From Streptomyces sp. NBC_01351 (GTDB lineage Bacteria > Actinomycetota > Actinomycetes > Streptomycetales > Streptomycetaceae), in contig NZ_CP108356.1 in the NCBI RefSeq assembly GCF_036237315.1, forward strand, positions 8,189,501-8,253,500: DNA of 64,000 nucleotides, read 5' to 3'. A program made the translations under genes and the position numbers. Under the pieces are notes generated by a model. It searched no databases and was not told the DNA's origin. It saw nothing but the letters and a program-made list of their open reading frames with translations. Below, piece after piece: positions 36,323-44,950 of the stretch; the stretch's first letter is position 1, and the number at the start of each line of letters is the position of its first letter.

Positions 36323-36640
36323 ATGTTCATCGCTGCGCTGCTGCTCCTGCCGGCTCTCCTGTGCGCCGTCCTCGCCCTCGGCCGGTACGAGGAGTTCATG
36401 CTCGGGCCCCGCGATCCCTCCCCGCCGGCAGCCCGTCCCGCCCGGCCCCCGGAAGCGCGTCCCGCCGCGGCGCGGCCGGGCCGTCACCGGGCACGTCGGC
36501 GGGCCCGTCACCGACATGCCGCCCCTCCCGGTTCGGTGATGGCGGACCGGGCTCGACACGGCACTGGCCGACCGGGGCAGGGGCAGCGGCCAACCGCCGC
36601 AGGCGGGCAGGATCGGGGAACCGTCTTCGGCAACCGGTGA
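36323..36640 (+). CDS. Small membrane protein with basic C-terminal tail
   Basis: 105 residues beginning MFIAALLLLPALLCAVLALG, one N-terminal transmembrane segment, followed by YEEFMLGP and a long Arg/Ala/Pro-rich cytosolic tail. Similar short proteins are frequent in Streptomyces without known function. GAAGGG seven bases before ATG 36323 supports this start over the in-frame ATG 36269. The second half of the tail has weak codon bias, so the true end may be disturbed. Confidence 0.5.
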   Translation: MFIAALLLLPALLCAVLALGRYEEFMLGPRDPSPPAARPARPPEARPAAARPGRHRARRRARHRHAAPPGSVMADRARHGTGRPGQGQRPTAAGGQDRGTVFGNR

Positions 36641-36773
36641 GGGCCGAGGCCGTGGGCGAGGCACGGGGACCTGCTGAACGTCCGCCCCGAGACCTCAAGG
36701 GGCCGGGCCGAGGTGATCACCCCGGCCCGGCCTCCTGACGTCGGTGCGTTGCGGTCGAGCCGGCGGAGCCGGT

Positions 36774-37229
36774 TCAACCGCTCGCGACGCGCCGGGGCCG
36801 GCCCGTCCGCAGACGCTCGGCATCGATCTCGGCCCACACCACCTTGCCGTGCTCGTGGGTCTCGGCGCCCCAGCGGTCGGCGAGCCGGCGCACTATCTGC
36901 AGGCCGTGCCCGCCCGGGGTGCCCGGGCGTGACGCGGGCGGCAGCCGCGGCAGATCGCCGCAGCCGTCGTGGACCTCGACGCGGAACACGTCCCCGGCCC
37001 GGAGCATGAGCTCGTGGCAGCCGCCGGCGTGCAGGCCGGCATTGGTGACGAGCTCGGACACGACCAGGAGGGCGTCCTCGGCGGTGTCGCGACCGTCCCA
37101 CCCCCAGTCCTTCAGCGCCTCACGCGCGAACTCGCGGCTCCGCGCGACCTGTCGGCGGGCCCCGCGCAGGGCGATCCGGCGGCGCTGGCGGATGGCCGGG
37201 CCCGCGGCCTCCGGTCCGATGGTGTGCAC
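36774..37229 (-). CDS. RsbW-like anti-sigma ATP-binding protein
   Basis: 151 residues from GTG 37229 (VHTIGPEA). N box AEDALLVVSELVTNAGLHAGG; FRVEVHDG; G box PGGHGLQIVRRLADRWG; VVWAEIDAERL. It is strikingly similar along its length to the protein at 22783-23247, including the shared KDWGWDG/LDWGWDG block, pointing to an intra-locus duplication. Probably another STAS-directed kinase or anti-sigma factor. Divergent from the YihY-type gene. Confidence 0.9.
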   Translation of the reverse strand: MHTIGPEAAGPAIRQRRRIALRGARRQVARSREFAREALKDWGWDGRDTAEDALLVVSELVTNAGLHAGGCHELMLRAGDVFRVEVHDGCGDLPRLPPASRPGTPGGHGLQIVRRLADRWGAETHEHGKVVWAEIDAERLRTGRPRRVASG

Positions 37230-37454
37230 TGAGTTCGCACCCCGCTTCTTCGTGTTCCGTGATCTCGTGGTGCGCGTGTACCCGCCCTGCCGAAACGGAC
37301 ACTCAGTGCGAGCCACCGGGATGGCCCTGTCGCTGGTCGGGAAGTCGGCGGTGGCCCAAGGACGGGGCCGACATCCGCGCCACCTCGGCCGCCGCGCGCC
37401 CACTGGTCGGACCCGTAGGCGCATGAGTGTCGCCGAGACGGAAAGCCGCAGGGT

Positions 37455-38498
37455 ATGAAACGCACCGTGAAGCCGGGCAGTGGATTGGAAGAGGAACGTC
37501 CGGACACAGGCCGCAACGCAGGCAGCGGCCTGGACCATCAGGTACGCGAACACGCCCCCGATCGACCCACCGAACTGCCGAAACGAGCGTGGCGAGCCGT
37601 GCTGCGCGGCACGATGAGGGAGTTCAGGAACGACGAGTTGGCCGACCGCGCAGCGGCCCTGACCTATTACGGGGTGCTGGCACTCTTCCCCGCCCTCCTG
37701 GTCCTCGTGTCTCTGCTGGGCATCGCCGGCGAGTCGACGTTGCAGCGGGTGCTGGACAGCCTGCGGAAACTGGCGCCAGGCTCGGTCCAGGACGTGCTCA
37801 GCGACGCCGTGACGCAGCTTCAAGGACACAGCAGTGTCGGATCACTGGTCGCGGTCGTCGGCCTGGTCGTGGCCCTGTGGTCCGCGTCCGGCTACGTCGC
37901 GGCGTTCATCCGTGCCTCGAACGCCGTCTACGACGTGCTCGAAGGCCGGTCGATGTGGAAGATCCTTCCGCTTCGCCTCGCCCTGACCGTCACGCTCATG
38001 CTCCTGGCCTGTGCGAGCGCGCTGATCGTGGTCTTCACCGGAGGGCTGGCCCGGCAGGCAGGCGAGGCCCTCGGCATCGGTGACAGCGCTCTCACCGTCT
38101 GGTCGATCGCGAAGTGGCCGGTCTTGGTACTCCTCGTCACGATCATGATCGCGCTCCTGTACTGGGCCGCGCCGAACGCCAGGGGCCGCGGTTTCAGATG
38201 GGTCACTCCCGGCAGCGTCCTGGCCCTGGTGATCTGGATGGTCGCGTCGGCCGGATTCGCCTTCTACGTCGCGAACTTCGCCTCCTACAACAGGACGTAC
38301 GGCACGGTCGCGGGTGTGATCGTCTTCCTGGTGTGGCTGTGGATCACGAACCTCGCCATCCTTCTCGGGCTGGAGTTCGACGCGGAGATGACCCGCCAAC
38401 GCGCCATCGCGGGAGGACTGCCCGAGGGCGAGGAGCCGTACGTGGAGCCCCGGGACACCAGGGCATGGAGCGACGAGGACCGTCGCCGCATGGACTGA
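37455..38498 (+). CDS. YihY/virulence factor BrkB family membrane protein
   Basis: 347 residues. After a polar N-terminus come six transmembrane segments with the family motifs NDELADRAAALTYYGVLALF, LVVALWSASGYVAAFIRASN, PRxxGRGFRWVTPGS (here ARGRGFRWVTPGS) and GTVAGVIVFLVWLWITNLAI, LLGLEFDAE. These are integral membrane proteins of unsettled function, once misnamed RNase BN. The C-terminus is charged. ATG 37455 is preferred although no strong ribosome site is visible. Confidence 0.9.
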   Translation: MKRTVKPGSGLEEERPDTGRNAGSGLDHQVREHAPDRPTELPKRAWRAVLRGTMREFRNDELADRAAALTYYGVLALFPALLVLVSLLGIAGESTLQRVLDSLRKLAPGSVQDVLSDAVTQLQGHSSVGSLVAVVGLVVALWSASGYVAAFIRASNAVYDVLEGRSMWKILPLRLALTVTLMLLACASALIVVFTGGLARQAGEALGIGDSALTVWSIAKWPVLVLLVTIMIALLYWAAPNARGRGFRWVTPGSVLALVIWMVASAGFAFYVANFASYNRTYGTVAGVIVFLVWLWITNLAILLGLEFDAEMTRQRAIAGGLPEGEEPYVEPRDTRAWSDEDRRRMD

Positions 38499-38609
38499 CC
38501 CCGGTTTCGTCCGGCTGCCGGGAACGAGGGGCATCTGATCGGCTCGAGGGCGGGGCGGAGGAATCGCGGCCACGACCGAACAGAGGTATCGCCCCACTGT
38601 GGATTCGGG

Positions 38610-39560
38610 GGGTGCCCCTATGTCTTTGGTCAAGGTGGATGGGTGCGGGTTCGGGCAGGGCCTGCAACGGACCGGTCTCCTCGCCCCCCGGCCGCTCTTG
38701 ACGAGACTGGACCGGGACGTCGCCGGTGATGGTCCGGCGGCCCTTGCCGGTGGGCAGGCCGTCCCAGTACGTCTCGTCGACGACACGTGCACCGCGTCCG
38801 ATGGCCGGGGGATGTGCGGCCAGAGGGTGCTGCCGTGGGCGTCGGCGACGGTGGCTGCAGCATGACCTGGGATTTAGTGGCCCGGATCGCGACCAGCCGG
38901 CGAGCGCGGACTCGGCGGGCCGGCACGGAGTGGAGGTTGCCGTCGAAGGCGACCAGGCAGTCCTAGCCAACGTGCCGCAACTGCCGCTCGGCCACCAGAG
39001 AGGGGGTCGGCGGCAGCGGTTTGAGAGCCGCGTGGTCTCTCGCAGCCCGCTCCGCGATGACCTCGCGGTGGGTCTTGCGGATCTGGCCCCGCCGCAGGGG
39101 CACCCAGGCGGTGCACGCGGCGTCCATCTCCTCGAGAGACGAGAACGACCTGCCCGAGAGAACGTGGTCGCGGACGATCAGTACTTGTCGCTCGACCCGG
39201 CCCTTGCCCTGCGGTCGGTAGGCGGCCAGGACGTCGATGTCGAAGTCGTAGTGGCCGGCGAAGCCGACAGCTTCGGGATGCAGCGGGACACCGCGGGACA
39301 GGAACGCGAACGCCGACGGTGCGTGGGCGAACCGCCCGCGGTCCCGCCACAGTTGCACGGTGTGCGCCGCGCGCGGCCTGTCCGGGTGTCTGGCCGGGAC
39401 CGTGCGAGCGGCCGGGGCCTGGGTGGCGTTGTCGCGGCACGGGGTGACGCACTCCGGCGTTGGAGAGGAGTGCCGGTGTACGCGGCACGATTGCGGCGGC
39501 ATCGTTCCGGCCGCGTGGTGCGAGGGGCACGGGAGCGCCTCGCCCGCGATGGAGTGGCAT
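38610..39560 (-). pseudogene. Degenerate IS21-family IstA transposase remnant
   Basis: From about 39390 down to 38963 the frame reads FAGHYDFDIDVLAAYRPQGK, GRVERQVLIVRDHVLSGRSF and EMDAACTAWVPLRRGQIRKT, the C-terminal part of an IS21-type IstA. A TAG at 38964-38966 interrupts it; the same frame resumes as DCLVAFDGNLHSVPARRVRA and RRLVAIRATKSQVML, then shifts frame to ARVVDETYWDGLPTGKGRRT. The N-terminal helix-turn-helix is absent. No IstB partner is present. Confidence 0.7.
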
Positions 39561-39639
39561 CCCGGAGGCGGCATCCGCTGTGCGCAGCTCGCAGGGGCTC
39601 GCACCCGACTGCTTGCCTCAGGGTGATGTCCATGGCGCT

Positions 39640-39941
39640 CGCGGCGTGGGAGAACCGCAAGCGGAGGACTTCTAGGAGGCGGTGGGGCGGGCGCGCCCAC
39701 CGTCGACCCGGACCTGGAAGCCCCCCTCGCGCGAGACATCGCCCCCAGGGACGCCGAAGTGCAGCTGAACAAGATGACGGCCGCCGAGCAGAAGGAGATG
39801 TGCACCTCGTACAAGACGCTTGGACCTGAGCTGGTGACGATGATGTTCCTGTCAGGGATCAGCCCGGCAGCGACGGGCTACCAGTACAAGGACATCCTCG
39901 GGGGCGCGTTCATCACCGTCCTCGCCAAGCGCTGGAGCTGA
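39640..39941 (+). pseudogene. Exported/lipoprotein-like remnant without N-terminus
   Basis: The frame is open from about 39630: a glycine-rich lead GGLLGGGGAGAPTVDPD, then APRDAEVQLNKMTAAEQKEM, CTSYKTLGPELVTMMFLSGI, ATGYQYKDILGGAFITVL. It resembles the C-terminal part of small Streptomyces lipoproteins, with the lipobox and signal peptide replaced by foreign sequence next to the IS21 remnant. GTG 39759 is the only possible start, giving 60 residues. Confidence 0.45.
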
Positions 39942-40109
39942 CTGATCCCGCGAACGAAGCCCTCCGCCCCCGGCAACAGTCCGGACCAGGCGGGGCTTCG
40001 TCATACCCATCTCACGATCCGTGCTCACCGATAGACACCTTCAACATTCTGTGTACGCTCCGTGCTTGGGTGGCAATCCATGTCAACTTCCCCGCGAAGG
40101 AACACACCC

Positions 40110-40455
40110 ATGCCGAGCTCTCGCCGGGAGTACGATCCCTTCTCCCACATGCGGAGTTCGTTGTGGGAGAACAAGCCCCGGCACGAGTGGACCGGCCATT
40201 CCGCCATCGGTCTCGTGCTGCTGATGATTGCCAGCTGTACGGCCGCCGTCGTGACGGCCGACCCGAAGTCCACGCCCACGCCGAGCGCATCCGCCTCGCC
40301 CACCCCGTCCGCGAGCCCGTCGCCGTCCGTGAGCCCCACGCTTTCACCGATGACCATGCCGACCCTGGTCGGGTCTTCCCCGAGTGACATGCCGCAGGAG
40401 ATGCGGACGCGCCACCGAGTCTCCGTCAAGAACGTGTACAGCGACAGCACTGTCG
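40110..40455 (+). pseudogene. Membrane-anchored Ser/Pro/Thr-rich protein, 3'-truncated
   Basis: ATG 40110 has GAAGGA nine bases upstream. The product begins with a polar cytosolic head (EYDPFSHMRSSLWENKPRHE), one transmembrane helix (IGLVLLMIASCTAAVV), a Thr/Pro/Ser linker of the external type (PTPSASPSPSVSPTLSP) and the start of a PASTA-like extracellular domain (MPTLVGSSPSDMPQEM, VKNVYSDSTVG). At about 40455 the sequence switches to transposase-associated DNA, and the frame continues senselessly to 40748. A transposon insertion has removed the C-terminus. Confidence 0.55.
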
Positions 40456-40511
40456 GTGGGGTTGCTTCGGTTTGGCGGACATCCGGAGATCTGGGGTTGC
40501 ACCCGGAGAGG

Positions 40512-40990
40512 GATGTCCATGATGGCTCTGTCTGTCGCTGCCGAGTTTCTGCGCCGGCTGGAGCTGGCCGGGACCTCGACCGGTTGTGCCCGGGCCGAGA
40601 GATCGCTCACGTGACGCATGGCGAGGTCATCGAGACGCTGGTTGCCAACCGGCTGAACGCGCCCGCCCCGCTGTGGCGGGTGGATGACTGGGCCCGCGAC
40701 TGGGGCGGTAGAGGAAGTCTTCGGGGTCGACGCGGAGCTGCTCAATGACGACCGCCTCGGCCGGGCGCTGGACGCCATCGTCTCGCACCTTGAGGAGATC
40801 ACCGCGATCTTCGGGGCCCACGCGATCGCCGAGTTCGGCATCGATGTGTGAACGTTCCACTGGGACATGACGTTCATGTCCCAGCACGGCGCCTATCGGG
40901 CCGATGGCCAGGACGAGGAGTACCTCCGGATCAAGCACGGGCATCCCAAGGACCGCAGGTTCGACCTCAAGATGTTCACGGTCACCTAGT
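40512..40990 (+). pseudogene. IS1634-family transposase N-terminal remnant, multiply frameshifted
   Basis: Pieces in three frames reconstruct the start of a DUF4277/IS1634 transposase: LSVAAEFLRRLELAGT; DRLCPGREIAHVTHGEVIET, LVANRLNAPAPLWRVDDWAR; EEVFGVDAELLNDDRLGRAL; then a TGA at 40848-40850 in place of a codon before TFHWDMTFMSQHGAY and RIKHGHPKDRRFDLK. The remainder of the gene is missing. Confidence 0.7.
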
Positions 40991-41099
40991 GGCCCGCAGT
41001 AATCAGGGCGGAAGCGGTGACGGAGCCATCGGCGGGATCAGCGCCCTGCTCCTGCAATCCCTGCACCCGCTGGCGGTGGCCGCCGTGGCCCGGCACTCC

Positions 41100-41339
41100 G
41101 CGTACCGGGAAGATCCCTGGACCAGGCCCTGGCGGCCCCAGACCAACGGCAAGGTCGAACGCTTCCACCGCACCCTGCTCGAGGAATGGGCCTGCCAACA
41201 GCCCTACGAATCAGACCGGCAACGCCAGCAAGCCTTCACCGACTGGATCGACTGGTACAACTACCACCGACCCCACACCGGCATCGCAGGCCAAACACCC
41301 GCCAGCCGCGTCACCAACCTGTCCGAACAACACACCTAG
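41100..41339 (+). pseudogene. IS481/IS3-type integrase-core C-terminal fragment
   Basis: RPWRPQTNGKVERFHRTLLE, EWACQQPYESDRQRQQAFTD and WYNYHRPHTGIAGQTPASRV form the end of an rve-type transposase, including the final catalytic Glu in GKVERFH. The first two catalytic acidic residues are absent. The TAG stop at 41337-41339 coincides with the stop region of the convergent UbiA-like gene. Confidence 0.75.
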
Positions 41340-42214
41340 CCCCTGAGCTGGACCACCAGCAGGGCGACATCGGCTCCGGCGAGACCCATCACGGCCAGGA
41401 AGGGGAGCGGTCCGGCCGGGCTGCGGACCACGAGGACCGCCGTCGCCGCCGTTATGGCCAGCAGCGCCCAGCCGTAAGCCGTCACGGGCCCCGGCGGTCC
41501 CACGACCAGGGCGGCCGTCGAGCCGACAGCGAGGAGCGCGGCGACGGAGGCCGAGCGGCGGGCGCCGAGGCGCTGGGGCAGGCCCGTGACCCCGGTGGCC
41601 AGGTCGTCCTCGATGTCGGGGAGTACGTTGGCGAAGTGCGCGGCGGTGCCGAGCAGGGCCGCGCCGGCCGTGAGCCACGGAGGCGGCCAGGGTGCCCCGG
41701 GCAGGCCCAGGGTGACGAAGGCGGGCAGCAGGCCGAAGGCCAAGGCGTACGGGAGCCAGGAGGCGGCCGTACGCTTCAGCCGGAGGTTGTACGCCCAGGC
41801 TGCCGCCACCGCGACTAGATGCGCGGCTCCGGCCGCGAGCCCGGCGGCCAGCGACAGCGGGACGCAGAGCAGCAGGGCCAGACCCGCGGCGCATGTCACG
41901 GTCCGGGGGCGCACCGCACCGGCGGCCAGGGGCTTGTTCCGGCGGCCGGCGGCGAGGTCGCGCCTGAGGTCCGCCCGGTCGTTGCACCAGCCCACCGAGA
42001 GCTGACCGGCGGCCACGGCGCCGACAGTGGCGGCGGCCCCCGGAAGACCCCGCCCCACGGCGGCCGTCAGCGCGGCGGCGAACAGGGTGACCGCAGCCGC
42101 CGGAAGCGGGTGGCTGGCGGCGAGCAGACCCAGGGCCGCGGAGCGGCGCCCGGAACCGTAGGTGGCGAGGGCGGCCGTGGCGTCGGGCCGGGGTTCTGCG
42201 ATGCGCGAGGGCAT
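41336..42214 (-). CDS. UbiA-family prenyltransferase-like membrane protein
   Basis: 292 residues, about eight transmembrane helices. The two Asp-rich loops of the UbiA superfamily are visible: VGWCNDRADLRRDLAAGRRN (first, ND-x-x-D type) and NVLPDIEDDLATGVTGLPQR (second). Members transfer a prenyl or similar lipid diphosphate onto an aromatic acceptor at the membrane. It is divergent from the type III PKS operon across about 90 bp; together they suggest an aromatic polyketide lipid that may be prenylated or otherwise joined at the membrane. Its stop codon overlaps that of the transposase fragment. Confidence 0.85.
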   Translation of the reverse strand: MPSRIAEPRPDATAALATYGSGRRSAALGLLAASHPLPAAAVTLFAAALTAAVGRGLPGAAATVGAVAAGQLSVGWCNDRADLRRDLAAGRRNKPLAAGAVRPRTVTCAAGLALLLCVPLSLAAGLAAGAAHLVAVAAAWAYNLRLKRTAASWLPYALAFGLLPAFVTLGLPGAPWPPPWLTAGAALLGTAAHFANVLPDIEDDLATGVTGLPQRLGARRSASVAALLAVGSTAALVVGPPGPVTAYGWALLAITAATAVLVVRSPAGPLPFLAVMGLAGADVALLVVQLRG

Positions 42215-42301
42215 GGGGTCACGCTATGCGGCGCCGCGCCCGGACTGCCGGATTTGTTACGAAGTGTCAGTTTCTTTCTCTCGTTTTCCTATGGTGAATC
42301 C

Positions 42302-43363
42302 ATGACACGTGTCCTGGCAGTGAGCAGCGTGTTCCCTCCCCATCGTCACCCGCAGGCCGAGATCACGGCAGCGCTGGCCCGCTTCCTGCCGGCCGGCGCG
42401 AACACTGCCCTCCTGCACCGGGTCCACGCCTCGGCACGCGTGGAGTACCGACACCTCGCGTTCCCCCTGGAGCGGTATGGGCCCTCGAACGACTTCGGCG
42501 CCACCAACGCGCTCTTCGTGCAGGCGGCCTTCGAACTCGGCACTCGGGCCCTCGAACTGGCCCTCGTCGAAGCCGGTCTGACAGCGCGGGAGCTCGACCT
42601 GGTCATGTCGACCACGGTGACCGGGCTCGCCACCCCCTCACTGGAGGCCCGCCTCGTCACCCGGGTGGGCCTGCGCCCCGACGTGAAGCGTCTGCCGCTC
42701 TTCGGACTCGGCTGCGCGGCGGGCGCCGCCGGTCTCGGCCACACCCACGACTATCTGTCGGGCCATCCGGACCACGCCGCCCTGCTGCTGTCCACCGAGC
42801 TCTGCTCGCTCACCTTGCAGTCCACCGACACCTCGATGGCGAACCTGGTGGCCGGCGCCCTCTTCGGCGACGGCGCCGGCGCCCTGATCGCCGTGGGCCG
42901 CGACCACCCGCTGCACGGCAACGCTCCCGGACCCGCCGTGGTGGCCTCGCGCAGCCGGCTCTACCCGGGCACCGAGCACCTGCTCGGCTGGGACATCGGC
43001 CACTGGGGTTTCCGCATGGTCCTCGGCCGCGAACTCCCCGACCTGGTCCGGCTGTACGTCGCCGAGGAGATCGAGAGCTTCCTCGCGGAGCACGACCTCA
43101 AGCCCGGCGACGTCGACGCGTGGATCTGCCATCCTGGCGGACCCAAGGTCCTCGACGTCCTCGAGGAGGCGCTGGCGCTCCCCGAGTCGGCCCTCGCCGC
43201 GAGCCGTCGCTCGCTGGCCTCGGTCGGCAACCTCTCCTCCGCCTCCGTCCTGCACATCCTGAGTGGCCTGCGGGAAGCAGGGCCGCCACCGCCCGGATCG
43301 GTCGGACTGATGCTCGCTTTCGGCCCGGGCTTCGCGTCCGAACTCGTCCTGCTGCGGTGGTGA
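42302..43363 (+). CDS. Type III polyketide synthase
   Basis: 353 residues with the chalcone-synthase-like thiolase fold. Catalytic Cys138 in LFGLGCAAGAAGLG, His277 in AWICHPGGPKVLD and Asn310 in SVGNLSSASVLH form the complete triad; GPGFASELVLL ends the protein. Bacterial enzymes of this type extend fatty acyl-CoA with malonyl or methylmalonyl-CoA to resorcinols, pyrones or related phenolic lipids. It leads a three-gene operon with a methyltransferase and a flavin hydroxylase, the same order as srsA-srsB-srsC of Streptomyces griseus. The next gene starts five bases after the stop. Confidence 0.95.
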   Translation: MTRVLAVSSVFPPHRHPQAEITAALARFLPAGANTALLHRVHASARVEYRHLAFPLERYGPSNDFGATNALFVQAAFELGTRALELALVEAGLTARELDLVMSTTVTGLATPSLEARLVTRVGLRPDVKRLPLFGLGCAAGAAGLGHTHDYLSGHPDHAALLLSTELCSLTLQSTDTSMANLVAGALFGDGAGALIAVGRDHPLHGNAPGPAVVASRSRLYPGTEHLLGWDIGHWGFRMVLGRELPDLVRLYVAEEIESFLAEHDLKPGDVDAWICHPGGPKVLDVLEEALALPESALAASRRSLASVGNLSSASVLHILSGLREAGPPPPGSVGLMLAFGPGFASELVLLRW

Positions 43364-43367
43364 CCCC

Positions 43368-43928
43368 ATGACCTGGTACCTGCTCCTCATCGGGCTCGTC
43401 GGCGCCGAGCGCCTCGCCGAGCTGGCCACGGCCCGCCGCCACACCAGGTGGAGCCTGGCGCGCGGCGGCGTCGAGTACGGCCGCGGCCACTATCCGGCGA
43501 TGGTCGCCCTGCACACCGCCCTGCTGGCGGGATGCGCGGTCGAACCCTGGGCCGCCGACCGCCCGTTCCTCCCCGCGCTCGGCTGGCCCGCCCTCGCCCT
43601 GGCCCTGGCCGCCCAGGCGCTTCGCTGGAGGTGCATCCACACCCTCGGACCTCGCTGGAACACCCGCGTGCTCGTCGTGCCCGGACTGCCTCTGGTCTCC
43701 TCCGGACCGTACCGGCTACTGCACCACCCCAACTACGTGGCGGTCGTACTGGAGGGGCTCGCGCTGCCGCTGGTGCACACCGCCTGGCTGACCGCGCTCG
43801 GCTTCACCATGCTCAACCTGGCACTGCTGCGCGTAAGGATCCGCTGCGAGGAGGCCGCCCTGGCCCAGGGAGGCGGGCTGCGCGCGCCCGCCTCCGTACC
43901 AGCGGCGACGACGGGCCCGGCCCGGTGA
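43368..43928 (+). CDS. Isoprenylcysteine carboxyl methyltransferase-like membrane enzyme
   Basis: 186 residues with four to five hydrophobic segments and the ICMT/PEMT-type SAM-binding region RVLVVPGLPLVSSGPYRLLH (approximate span; here TRVLVVPGLPLVSSGPYRLL) followed by HHPNYVAVVLEGLALPL, with RCEEAAL near the end. In srs-type loci the homologous protein (SrsB) O-methylates alkylresorcinols. It lies five bases after the PKS gene and overlaps the next gene by GTGA. A Glu/Arg pair and the HPNY motif typical of the family are intact. Confidence 0.9.
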   Translation: MTWYLLLIGLVGAERLAELATARRHTRWSLARGGVEYGRGHYPAMVALHTALLAGCAVEPWAADRPFLPALGWPALALALAAQALRWRCIHTLGPRWNTRVLVVPGLPLVSSGPYRLLHHPNYVAVVLEGLALPLVHTAWLTALGFTMLNLALLRVRIRCEEAALAQGGGLRAPASVPAATTGPAR

Positions 43929-44950
43929 TCGACCTGCTGATCGCGGGCGGCGGCCCGGCCGGGCTGGCCACCGCCATCCACGGCGCCCTGGCCGGGCTGG
44001 AGGTGGTGGTCGCGGAGCCCCGTCCCACCCCTATCGACAAGGCCTGCGGGGAGGGACTGATGCCCGGCGCGGTCCGCCGCCTCCTCGAGCTGGAGGTGCC
44101 CGTGGCGGGCCAGCCCTTTCACGGCATCCGCTACGTGGACGCAACGAGCGGCCGGCAGGCGGAGGGATTGTTCCGCCGCGGCCCGGGCCTCGGCGTCCGC
44201 CGGACCGCCCTCCAGGCCGCGCTGGCCGAACGCGCCGCCCGGCTCGGCGTACGGGTGGTCCCGCGCCGTGTGGCCGAGGTCCGCCAGGACGAGCACGGCG
44301 TCTACGCGTCGGGGTTCACCGCCCGCTACCTCGTGGCGGCAGACGGGCTGCACTCCACGGTCCGGCGCGGCATGGGCCTGGCCGCGCCGGACGTGGCCGG
44401 CCTCCCGGCGCGGTACGGCCTGCGGCGGCACTATGCCGTCGCGCCGTGGAGCGACCTCGTCGAGGTCCACTGGGCGGCGCACTGCGAGGCCTATGTCACC
44501 CCGCTGGCGCCCGACCGGATCGGTGTCGCCCTCCTGACCTCGGAGCACGCACCGTTCGACGTTCAACTCGCCGGCTTCCCCCTGCTGTCGGCGCGACTGC
44601 CCGCCGCTGCCGGGGCGGCGGTGCGCGGGGCCGGGCCGCTGCGCCAGGGCTCGCGGGTGCGGGTGGCGGGGCGCGTGCTCTTCGTGGGCGATGCCGCCGG
44701 GTACGTCGACGCGTTGACCGGTGAGGGCCTCACCCTGGCCGTGACCGCGGCCGGGGAATTGGTGCGTTGCGTACGGGCGGGGCGGCCGCAGGCGTACGAG
44801 CGAGCCTGGCGGGAGCTGTCGCGCAGCTATCGCACGCTCACCACGTCCCTCCTCTGGGCCCGCCACCAGCCTCCGCTCGCCCGCCGGATCGTCCCGGCGG
44901 CCGCCCGGCTCCCGCGCGTGTTCACGGGGGCGGTGAACCTGCTCGCGTGA
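43925..44950 (+). CDS. FAD-dependent aromatic hydroxylase (geranylgeranyl reductase/SrsC-like)
   Basis: 341 residues. N-terminal FAD fold IDLLIAGGGPAGLATAIHGA, a CGEGLMPGAVRRL block, the DG motif YLVAADGLHSTVRRGMGL, and the second FAD contact VLFVGDAAGYVDALTGEGL. These identify a group A flavin monooxygenase/reductase-like protein. In the srs pathway the counterpart hydroxylates the aromatic ring to a hydroquinone that oxidises to a quinone lipid. GTG 43925 overlaps the methyltransferase stop (GTGA), so the three genes form a coupled operon. Confidence 0.9.
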   Translation: MIDLLIAGGGPAGLATAIHGALAGLEVVVAEPRPTPIDKACGEGLMPGAVRRLLELEVPVAGQPFHGIRYVDATSGRQAEGLFRRGPGLGVRRTALQAALAERAARLGVRVVPRRVAEVRQDEHGVYASGFTARYLVAADGLHSTVRRGMGLAAPDVAGLPARYGLRRHYAVAPWSDLVEVHWAAHCEAYVTPLAPDRIGVALLTSEHAPFDVQLAGFPLLSARLPAAAGAAVRGAGPLRQGSRVRVAGRVLFVGDAAGYVDALTGEGLTLAVTAAGELVRCVRAGRPQAYERAWRELSRSYRTLTTSLLWARHQPPLARRIVPAAARLPRVFTGAVNLLA

